From NCBI GenBank assembly GCA_017964325.1, contig JAGCSE010000302.1, positions 1-13,515 on the forward strand: a stretch of 13,515 bases of DNA. The letters run 5' to 3'. A model generated the notes under the pieces. That model was given only the letters and a program-made list of their open reading frames with translations. It was not told the DNA's origin and did not search any database. The position numbers and the translations under genes are program-made. This DNA comes from Victivallales bacterium. Lineage in GTDB: Bacteria; Verrucomicrobiota; Lentisphaeria; Oligosphaerales; Oligosphaeraceae. This document shows, piece after piece, positions 1-6,499 of the stretch. The first letter of the stretch is position 1; each line of letters opens with the position of its first letter.

Positions 1-2
1 GG

Positions 3-584
3 GAGCGGATGTCATCGACCATGCGTATTCACGGCATCATCACGGAAGGCGGTCAGGCCGCCAATGTCATTCCAGACACGGCCGCCATGAACTACTACGT
101 CCGTGGGGCAAGCGTGCAGGAGATGTCGAAAGCGGCGAAGATGTTCGACGACGCGGTCACGCATTCGGCGTTGGCGTTGGGCGGTTCCGCCGATGTTTTC
201 AATATCCAAGGCTCGTTGCCTGTCAGAAAGAATGAAACGCTCGGCAACGTGCATCGGGAAGTCGCGAAACTGCTTGTTCCGGGGATGGTGGACAGCGATT
301 TCAACTGGTTCAACCGCTCGGCCGGTTGCACGGACATGGGCGACATTACGAACATCATGCCCGCTATTCACGGAGGTGTTCCAGGCGGCAAGGGAACGGC
401 CCATGGCATCGATTTCTGCACGCCGGACGGATATGTTGCATTCGTTCAAGCCGCCAAGCATGCGGCCATCATGCTGTATGCGTTGCTGATGGACGACGCG
501 GCAGAGGCGAAGGCCGCCATGGCGGAATTCGGCCCCAAGCTGACGCATGAGCAGTATGAAGCGCTAGTTGCGGAATTTAAATAA
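3..584 (+). CDS. M20-family amidohydrolase/peptidase, C-terminal part (5' end cut by window edge)
   Basis: The frame is open to the left edge; codons before the first ATG (position 9) read E-R and continue the protein fold, so that ATG is not the true start. About 193 residues are visible, roughly the C-terminal 40-45% of an M20D-type hydrolase (AbgB/HmrA, aminoacylase-like). Numbering from the ATG at 9, residues 1-85 resemble the dimerisation (lid) domain, with RIHGIITEGG and NVIPDTAAMNYYVR. GCTDMGDI (106-113) matches the G-S-T-D-x-G-D block of the family, and GTAHGIDF (129-136) holds the His132 expected as the last metal ligand. Family members hydrolyse amide bonds such as N-acyl or aminobenzoyl amino acids, usually in the cytoplasm. 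The specific substrate cannot be told. The gene ends in TAA, which is also the first unit of a heptamer repeat, and converges on the phosphoesterase gene. Confidence 0.85.
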   Translation, partial: ERMSSTMRIHGIITEGGQAANVIPDTAAMNYYVRGASVQEMSKAAKMFDDAVTHSALALGGSADVFNIQGSLPVRKNETLGNVHREVAKLLVPGMVDSDFNWFNRSAGCTDMGDITNIMPAIHGGVPGGKGTAHGIDFCTPDGYVAFVQAAKHAAIMLYALLMDDAAEAKAAMAEFGPKLTHEQYEALVAEFK

Positions 585-609
585 TGCTTAATGCTTAATG
601 CTTAATGCT
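582..609. repeat. Tandem heptamer TAATGCT x4
   Basis: Four perfect TAATGCT units follow one another, the first starting with the stop codon of the M20 gene, and a fifth TAA follows. Because seven is not a multiple of three, the units place TAA in all three forward frames within 21 bases of the gene end. Function unknown; it may be a slippage-generated repeat. Confidence 0.9.
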
Positions 610-610
610 T

Positions 611-660
611 AAGGGACAGAAGCTGTATGCCTCTGTCCCTTTCGTCTTGTTTGTCTTGTT
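611..660. terminator. Hairpin terminator between convergent genes, likely bidirectional
   Basis: A perfect 10-bp stem is formed by AAGGGACAGA (611-620) and TCTGTCCCTT (632-641), with an 11-base loop. On the + strand it is followed by a T-rich tract (TTTCGTCTTGTTTGTC...), and TCTTGTTTG is repeated twice at about 645-663. On the - strand the stem is followed by a less T-rich TAAGCATTAAG stretch. It lies between the M20 gene (+) and the phosphoesterase gene (-), so it probably serves both. Confidence 0.75.
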
Positions 661-673
661 TGTCGTTAAAATG

Positions 674-3016
674 TTATTCTAGAATGTCGTAGGTACCGCT
701 GGTGATGAATGGTTCACAACCGTTACGGCCGTCGTTGGAGGGGATGACGTTGTAGCGCCATGTCGTTTGGGAGCCGTCGATGACGATGTGGCCAAGCGAA
801 TCAATCGTGACGATGGCGCTGAGCGGATCCGTGAAGAACCATGTGTTTTTGGCCTGGCCTAATTCCGTCAGATTGCGCTGACGGGTGGAGGTCGGCTTGC
901 CGTCTTGATCGTAATCGATGAATTCATACGTCATGCCGTCGGCATAGTGGTGTTCCTTTTGTCCTCCCTGCCAGTCGCCGTTGTAGGTGGTGTTGACGTC
1001 AAAGAAAAGGATATTGTCGATGATCTTGACGTGATTGGTGTGAAGGTGTCCGTTGACGGCCATGAGAACGGTGCCTTGACGGGCCGTGTTGGCCTTCTGG
1101 AAAATTTCGCGGACTTTCTTCGTATCCGGAGCGGAGCTCCATTCGGCGGAATAGCCGACGTGGCTGAAGACAAGGCAGGGGATTCCTTTGTCCGCGGCAT
1201 CCATCAAGACGTTTTCAAGCCATTCCAACTGCTTGGGGCCGAGTGAGTTGCCAGATGAATTGCCTTTGGGCGGACCATAGCTGGCCTCCGTGTTGTGCTG
1301 CCATTCTTTCTTCTCTGGATTCCATGAATAGTTCGTGTCCAAGCAGATGATGCGGAAGACGTTGGCCTCGAAATAGTAATGGGCTATGAAACTGTCGCCT
1401 ATCTTGCCGTCGGGCGTGCCCCAGACGACGCTGTCCGGACGGTTGGTCAATCGCGGTGTCACAAACGGCATGATGTTGCCGCGCGATTCGAGTTCATGGT
1501 TGCCGTAAACGCCGTAGGCGGGGAGACTTCGGTTGTTTTTCAGATAGGCGTTCATCAGCTCGGGGGAGCCTTTGTAGTCGTTGCAGAAATCGCCGCCGTG
1601 GATCATGAAGGCGACGTTGGCCTGCGCGGCGCGATCGACAATGGCCTGCATGCCGGCGATGGGGGAGGCATACATACCTTTCTTATAATGGAAATCAGAG
1701 AAGACGGCGAACGTCAACTGTTTGATATTCGCGCCTTGGTAGCCTTTGACGTTCTTGAAGACGGTGTCCATGTTTTTCTTCTGTTCCTCCGTGGCTTGAC
1801 GGTATGTGCTGTTGGCGATCATGACGGGATTGATCTTCCATTGTTTGGTGGAGTAGATATATGGATAGCCGACGGACGAATAACTATAGAAAGGACGGAC
1901 AACGTATGTACGAGACAGTATATCGCCATGTATTGGGTGACTCGTTACCAAAACGGTCTTTGAGCGGGCGTCTTCCGCAACAGGGCCTATCTCCTTTATC
2001 GGGATTGCATTGAACTGATTAATTATCGGCTGTTCGCCTGCTTCTAACTGTTCAGCCGTCTGGATGGCGAGGCCAATGAACCGTAAATGGAGAAGGATGC
2101 CTTTGGTGAGGCTGTTATCCGTCTTGTCAAGCGTGACGGGAATCTGCAATGAGCATGCCTCGTCATCGCAAACAATGGATGGCTTGCCCATCGTCAGGGC
2201 GGTTGTCAACCCTCTCTCCCGCAACGTCTTGGGGATCAGTTTCCGGACGGTGACGGAGGAGACGAGAAAACTGCCGCCGCAGCTGTACATGCCGATGCGC
2301 GTGCGCGGGGCGGTGGAATCGCGTTTGCTGTCCGTCAGTTGCGAAACGAATTTGCCGTTGCAATAGAAATAGGAGACGCCTTCCAGATGATAGACGGTGA
2401 AGACGACATCCGTGTTCAAATCCGGAAGTGGGTCTGCGAAATAGCCTGTCGAACAGTCGATGTTCTGCCGCCCGACATCGCCGCGGCCTTGCTTGCGGAC
2501 GAACTGCGCGAACTCACCGTCTTTGACTTCATACGGATACATCATGCTGTTTGTGGCGTAACTGCATGTCTTGTAGTCATCTGCGATATCCGTTTCAAGC
2601 CCGAAGGATCCGCCTCGGGCGATAAATTGGAATGTCGCGGAAAAAACGTAGTTTTCCGTGCCGAGCGGTGGAAGGGCGATGATGTGGGCGCCTTTGTCAG
2701 AACGGATGGCGAGTTTGTGATTTTGGACGGAAATGATGTCACCGTTCAAACCCGTGGCTTTGTCCGCCGCCCACAGGAAATTGAACGGATGGTTTTTAAT
2801 CCAGCCTTCTGGCATGCCGCCGTTTTCTATTTTGGAGAAATCCTCTTGAAGGATGACTTCTCCAAGACGCGCATTGGCAAGGATTTTGGATTCCACTGTG
2901 TTATCCTGCGCAGTTTGGGCGAGCAGGGCGGATGGAAATGCACCGACGAGCAGCATCGTGGAAAGAACGGCGCCTAATCTGTTGGACATGCAAAAATGAA
3001 CAGTTGGTTTTGACAT
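674..3016 (-). CDS. Secreted calcineurin-like metallophosphoesterase with N-terminal lectin-like domain
   Basis: 780 residues. A signal peptide covers about residues 10-33 (hydrophobic core around VLSTMLLVGAFPSALLA), so the protein is exported. Residues about 53-260 resemble a concanavalin/LamG or DUF1080-like beta-sandwich (EDFSKIENGGMPEGW at the front, IGMYSCGGSFLVSSVTVRKL at the end). A linker or Ig-like region (about 275-400) follows. The C-terminal part carries the metallophosphatase motifs in order: SDFH (D441, H443), GGD (D476), GNHE (505-508), H619 in FSHVGY, and GHLH (656-659). All dimetal ligand motifs look intact. It would cleave a phosphoester outside the cytoplasm; the substrate is unknown. 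It lies 76 bp downstream of the pilus-like genes on the same strand and might be cotranscribed. No clear Shine-Dalgarno precedes either ATG (3016, or 2989 at Met10). Met10 would give a more compact signal peptide. Confidence 0.88.
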   Translation of the reverse strand: MSKPTVHFCMSNRLGAVLSTMLLVGAFPSALLAQTAQDNTVESKILANARLGEVILQEDFSKIENGGMPEGWIKNHPFNFLWAADKATGLNGDIISVQNHKLAIRSDKGAHIIALPPLGTENYVFSATFQFIARGGSFGLETDIADDYKTCSYATNSMMYPYEVKDGEFAQFVRKQGRGDVGRQNIDCSTGYFADPLPDLNTDVVFTVYHLEGVSYFYCNGKFVSQLTDSKRDSTAPRTRIGMYSCGGSFLVSSVTVRKLIPKTLRERGLTTALTMGKPSIVCDDEACSLQIPVTLDKTDNSLTKGILLHLRFIGLAIQTAEQLEAGEQPIINQFNAIPIKEIGPVAEDARSKTVLVTSHPIHGDILSRTYVVRPFYSYSSVGYPYIYSTKQWKINPVMIANSTYRQATEEQKKNMDTVFKNVKGYQGANIKQLTFAVFSDFHYKKGMYASPIAGMQAIVDRAAQANVAFMIHGGDFCNDYKGSPELMNAYLKNNRSLPAYGVYGNHELESRGNIMPFVTPRLTNRPDSVVWGTPDGKIGDSFIAHYYFEANVFRIICLDTNYSWNPEKKEWQHNTEASYGPPKGNSSGNSLGPKQLEWLENVLMDAADKGIPCLVFSHVGYSAEWSSAPDTKKVREIFQKANTARQGTVLMAVNGHLHTNHVKIIDNILFFDVNTTYNGDWQGGQKEHHYADGMTYEFIDYDQDGKPTSTRQRNLTELGQAKNTWFFTDPLSAIVTIDSLGHIVIDGSQTTWRYNVIPSNDGRNGCEPFITSGTYDILE

Positions 3017-3030
3017 GGTATTTTACAGAG

Positions 3031-3083
3031 TGTTAACGCAAAGGCGCAGAGTTTTTAGCACAGAGGCGCAAAGGCTCAGAACG
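3031..3083. repeat. Degenerate TTAACnCAAAGGCGCAGAG-type intergenic repeat
   Basis: The gap between the PilP/GspC-like gene and the phosphoesterase holds AACGCAAAGGCGCAGAG (3035-3051) and then GCACAGAGGCGCAAAGGCTCAGAAC (3058-3082), an imperfect repetition of the words GCAAAG, GCGCAGAG and GGCGCAAAG. The same words recur near 11042-11069. No hairpin is evident in this copy, so it is not obviously a terminator. Confidence 0.7.
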
Positions 3084-3092
3084 AAGGGATTT

Positions 3093-3776
3093 TTATTCTT
3101 GTTTGAATGTGAAGGTATGTTTGGCGTTCCATGCGACATCGGTGGCGTTGCCTTGGGCGTCTGTGAACGTCGCCTTGCTGTCATCCGCTTGTTGGAACGT
3201 AACTTTACCGCAGATTTCCATGCCTTTTTTACAGATGAGTCTGCTTTCCTTTTTGTCGGGATTCGTGACTATGAGCATGGCGAGGGTCTCACCGCGGACA
3301 TCGACGTAAAATCCTCTGTAGCAGATTGTAAAGACGATGTCTGGTTTGGGTGGCGGGGTGGGGGGCTTGGGTGGTTCGGCTGGTTTGGTTGTTTCCTGCG
3401 GTTTTGGTTGCTTGGCGGTTGCCTGTGGATTCTGCTGCGGTTGTTCTGATTTCGCAGTTGTTTCTGGTTGTTCCTTTTTAGGTGGTTCGGGCGTTGCAGG
3501 CTTGGGTGGCTCTGGCGGTTTCAATCGGTTGACGATTGTATGCGCGAACGGATTGGCTTTCGAAGCTTCGGGAATGGATGGATGGAAGAAAGAACGATCC
3601 TGCCAAGGGAAAAATGGCGTGGCAGTAGGCTTGTGGCCTGATGAATAGAGATTTTCTTCCGTATCGCTGAAATAACGGGCTGCCAGTGTGCAAAGGAAAA
3701 GGCAGAGGACGAAGGCGATGAGTAAAATCACCTTCTCCCAACCGCGAATTAAAATGGAAATGAAAGTTGAGAGCAT
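3093..3776 (-). CDS. PilP/GspC-like inner-membrane protein with proline-rich linker
   Basis: 227 residues from the ATG at 3776. This start was chosen because it overlaps the stop of the upstream PilO-like gene by one base (TGATG), a standard translational-coupling arrangement; the longer reading begins with TTG inside that gene. One membrane segment lies at about residues 14-36 (KVILLIAFVLCLFLCTLAAR). A stretch 'NPF' (75-77) precedes a proline/lysine/glutamate-rich linker (about 86-146, PPEPPKPATPEPPKK and similar). A small beta-rich C-terminal domain (147-225) begins DIVFTICYRGFYVDVRG. This order (cytoplasmic stub, membrane helix, extended linker, small periplasmic domain) is that of PilP and GspC, which link the inner-membrane platform to the secretin. 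Sequence similarity is weak and the call rests mostly on position and architecture. Confidence 0.7.
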   Translation of the reverse strand: MLSTFISILIRGWEKVILLIAFVLCLFLCTLAARYFSDTEENLYSSGHKPTATPFFPWQDRSFFHPSIPEASKANPFAHTIVNRLKPPEPPKPATPEPPKKEQPETTAKSEQPQQNPQATAKQPKPQETTKPAEPPKPPTPPPKPDIVFTICYRGFYVDVRGETLAMLIVTNPDKKESRLICKKGMEICGKVTFQQADDSKATFTDAQGNATDVAWNAKHTFTFKQE

Positions 3777-4684
3777 CAGTTGTCTTTCGTCCCTCCTGCG
3801 ACGTTTAGAGGTGACGTGGAGGACGGCGATGGGAAGAAGGCGGAGCAAGTCACGCGGAAATGCAGTTGCGAAACATCCACTTTCGCGCCTGGCGGGAGTG
3901 CCTTGGGAGGTTCAGAATATACACGGAGATTCTTGATGGGAAGATAGTATCCATTCTGCTGCAACGATTTGGCAAATTTGAGAAAATTATCCATTGTGCC
4001 GGTCAGATGAATGCTGACGGGAAATTCCAGCAGATACGGCTTTGTGTTGTCATTGCCGATGGAATAGGCGATGGTGCGAGTGGCGGAGAGCATGGCCTCG
4101 CCATTTTCCTGTTCATCGATGGCAAGGGAGTTGGCGATGGCATTGCGCAGGAGGATGCGTATCGTCCACAGCTTGAGCATCAGATGGAAGACGGGTTCCG
4201 CTGTGTCGCTTTCAAAGCTTTTTTCATTGATGATGATTTTCTTTTCCTTGAATTCTGACTTGATGCGGTCGGAAAGGTCTTTATAGTCGATTCGCGTGGA
4301 GCTGTAGATGAACTGATCTTCAGGGCTGAGTCCGTTCACTTCATCGCTTGGATAGCTGTTGTGGATGTCGTTTCTGAAAGTTGCGGCGGCTTTTGCGAGC
4401 GTTTCGTCGGCGATTTTGATGAGACCGTCTTCGGTTTCCGTGCCATTGAGGACGATTTTGCATTCGTCAATGTAATCTTTCAGCATGTCGGCGTCCAGTT
4501 CAACTCCGTTCTTTTCGAGTCGGCTCTGCTGCCTGGCGATGGTTTCCTGCAAATCGCCGAGGCTGCGCCAACGCGGGTAGATGCCAAGCCACAAAGCCGC
4601 CAATGCCACCATCGTGAGAATGATGGTGTAGTGGAGCAGGTTGCGGTAGCTTTTCGGCCAATCCTTGTAATTGGGCTTGAACAT
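3776..4684 (-). CDS. PilO/GspM-like inner-membrane pilus-assembly protein (Amuc_1100-like)
   Basis: 302 residues, ATG start 3 bp after the stop of the PilM/PilN gene. It has a short basic N-terminus, one membrane helix at about residues 17-36 (LHYTIILTMVALAALWLGIY), then a coiled-coil segment (about 40-100, LQETIARQQSRLEKNG) and a mixed alpha/beta periplasmic domain. Near the C-terminus, FPVSIHLTGTMDNFLKFAKSL (221-241) followed by YLPIKNLRVYSE is the typical PilO/GspM ferredoxin-like fold signature (beta strand, helix, beta strand). Known family members form heterodimers with PilN and scaffold the type IV pilus or type II secretion platform. Length and context match Akkermansia Amuc_1100 (317 aa), a PilO-like protein; that relationship is inferred from gene order, not measured. 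It ends overlapping the next gene by one base. Confidence 0.75.
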   Translation of the reverse strand: MFKPNYKDWPKSYRNLLHYTIILTMVALAALWLGIYPRWRSLGDLQETIARQQSRLEKNGVELDADMLKDYIDECKIVLNGTETEDGLIKIADETLAKAAATFRNDIHNSYPSDEVNGLSPEDQFIYSSTRIDYKDLSDRIKSEFKEKKIIINEKSFESDTAEPVFHLMLKLWTIRILLRNAIANSLAIDEQENGEAMLSATRTIAYSIGNDNTKPYLLEFPVSIHLTGTMDNFLKFAKSLQQNGYYLPIKNLRVYSEPPKALPPGAKVDVSQLHFRVTCSAFFPSPSSTSPLNVAGGTKDN

Positions 4685-4687
4685 GGG

Positions 4688-6499
4688 TTAGTTTCGTTTA
4701 CTGGTAAGGCGGGGCGTCAGCAAGGAGGCTTTGATGAATTCATCGCGGAAGGGGAGCTGCATGAAAAACGTCGTTAATTCGCCGCCAAGAGCCTCCTTGT
4801 TGGATTGCAGAAAATCCTTCCATGGCGTGAAATACGTTTTCTTGAAATTCTCCTTGATGAAATCCGTGTGGTCATCGACGTTGACATAGACGTTGGATTC
4901 GACGAGCTGCGTCTGCATATCCTTTACGACTTTGTAACGCGATTTGCCAAGGGGTGCGATGCCTCCGATGTAGATTTTGCCAAGAACTGGTAAGTTGTTG
5001 ACATTGGTGGTTTTCAGCATATAGGTGGGAGGCGCGGGCTCCTGGGGCTTTGTCTCTTCCGCGAAAAGGTCCGTAAAGACGCTGGGCGTGCGGATGGTCG
5101 GTGGTTTGGCGACTTCCTCTTCCTTCTGTTCACGGTTGGCGCGTTCGAAGGAGAATTCGTCCGAGAGGTAGATGCCCCAGCAACGTTCGTCCATATCTCC
5201 CGTATCTTGAGCGGCTTGCCAACGCTGGAGGGCTTCCATGTAACATTCCGTGCGATGCCCCGCCTCCGCTATGGGGAGCATCCGTTTCTGCTGATAGGCA
5301 ATCTGCTCGTGGAGACGTTCCATCTGCGGGATGAGGTCCGTGCATTTCTGGAGTTCTCGGTCTTTGGCTTCCGCGTTGCGGAGGGCGGAATTGAGATAAT
5401 AGAAGGATCCGATGAGCCAAGCGGATACTCCGATGAGCAGTAATGTGAACGCCAACGCGAGGTACGGGTATTCACGGTTCTTGTGTTCGAGCCATTTCTG
5501 ACGTTCGGGCAGAAGTGAGATTTTAATGGGCGATTCATCGAGCGCGAGCAGGGCCAGTCCGAAAAGGACGAGCAGGTCGGATTGCGGTTCGGAGTTCTGT
5601 TCGGGCATCATGTCTTCGGGGATTCCGAACATTTGGATGGTTGCGTCTGGCTCGAATTCACAGAACATGTCGAAGAACTGTGGGAGGCTGGCGGGATCGC
5701 CCGTGATCCAGATGTTCTTCAGCGGAATGGACATGTCTTCTGGTGAAAGGTTTTCTCGCCAACGGGAGACGGCGTTTTCATATTCTTCCCGCAGAAGTTG
5801 CAAGCCTGTTTCGTGGGGGATGTTATGGATGCCGAAAAGGAGCACTCCCGTTGAGATGATGCTGCCGTTGCAGACGATAGTCATGACTGTGGAATCTTCT
5901 TCCAGCTCCAGAACGACTTGCGGCGTCGTAAGATATGCGGCATCAGGATGGAGGGCGCAGAATGCGGTGGCGACCGCCAGTACATGCGATGTGACTTTTT
6001 GCGCTTTCAACTGCTTGATTCCGCTCAGGAAATTGCAGCAGTCGGCGACGGCCTCTTCGCGGACAATGCTCACGAGGACGTTCTTCTGGTCGGGATGAAG
6101 GCTACGCATGACTTGGTAGTCGTAGATGAAATGCTCCTCCGCGAGGCTGCCAAGCGAACGCACCTGGACTTGCACGAAATTTTCCAACGCAGTGTCCGGC
6201 AGCGTGTTCGGAATGTTATGGATCATTTCATTCGAGGCGAGTGAGGCGAGGGAGACACCCGCGAGGCGGACATCCGTTTCGCGGATATGCGCCTTGAGGG
6301 CGGACGGCAGGACGATTGCGCCATCAACCGCTCCATCTCCGTAGTTGAAGACGGATATGTCCGTTATGCGGAGATGTCCGCTTCTGCGTTCCAGGCTCAA
6401 AGTTTTCGCTCCATCAGGCGTGAAGTCGATGCCGATGCCTTTTGCGCTTCCTCTATTTGTGGATTTAAGGTTTGGCAACGACGTATTCTCCGTTTTCAT
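4688..6499 (-). CDS. PilM-PilN fusion (GspL-like) pilus/secretion platform protein
   Basis: 603 residues from the ATG at 6499; the codon before it is TTG, less likely as start. The start lies inside the secretin gene (35-bp overlap). Residues about 20-330 form a PilM-type actin-like domain: GIGIDFTPDGAKTLSLER (21-38) is the first phosphate loop, VVLELEEDSTVMTIVCNGS (195-213) the second, and IWITGDPASLPQFFDMF (263-279) the adenosine-side motif. One membrane helix lies at about 345-368, followed by a coiled coil (about 369-410) and a periplasmic domain with an acidic/proline-rich insert near 458-492 and IYIGGIAPLG at 509-518. In classical type IV pili, PilM and PilN are separate; a cytoplasmic actin-like domain joined to a membrane helix and periplasmic domain is the GspL plan, also proposed for PVC pilus-like loci. 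It would recruit cytoplasmic machinery to the platform. Confidence 0.8.
   Translation of the reverse strand: MKTENTSLPNLKSTNRGSAKGIGIDFTPDGAKTLSLERRSGHLRITDISVFNYGDGAVDGAIVLPSALKAHIRETDVRLAGVSLASLASNEMIHNIPNTLPDTALENFVQVQVRSLGSLAEEHFIYDYQVMRSLHPDQKNVLVSIVREEAVADCCNFLSGIKQLKAQKVTSHVLAVATAFCALHPDAAYLTTPQVVLELEEDSTVMTIVCNGSIISTGVLLFGIHNIPHETGLQLLREEYENAVSRWRENLSPEDMSIPLKNIWITGDPASLPQFFDMFCEFEPDATIQMFGIPEDMMPEQNSEPQSDLLVLFGLALLALDESPIKISLLPERQKWLEHKNREYPYLALAFTLLLIGVSAWLIGSFYYLNSALRNAEAKDRELQKCTDLIPQMERLHEQIAYQQKRMLPIAEAGHRTECYMEALQRWQAAQDTGDMDERCWGIYLSDEFSFERANREQKEEEVAKPPTIRTPSVFTDLFAEETKPQEPAPPTYMLKTTNVNNLPVLGKIYIGGIAPLGKSRYKVVKDMQTQLVESNVYVNVDDHTDFIKENFKKTYFTPWKDFLQSNKEALGGELTTFFMQLPFRDEFIKASLLTPRLTSKRN

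Noticed and set aside
582..609. Possible CRISPR-like repeats
   Set aside because: Seven-base units without spacers; neither repeat length nor spacing fits a CRISPR array.
2339..2977. 212-codon + strand frame antisense to the phosphoesterase gene
   Set aside because: The opposite strand encodes a protein with complete family motifs; this frame has no recognisable features and no ribosome site.
3777..3848. TTG-initiated N-terminal extension of the PilP/GspC-like gene
   Set aside because: The ATG at 3776 forms a TGATG overlap with the upstream gene and gives a normal short cytoplasmic stub before the membrane helix.
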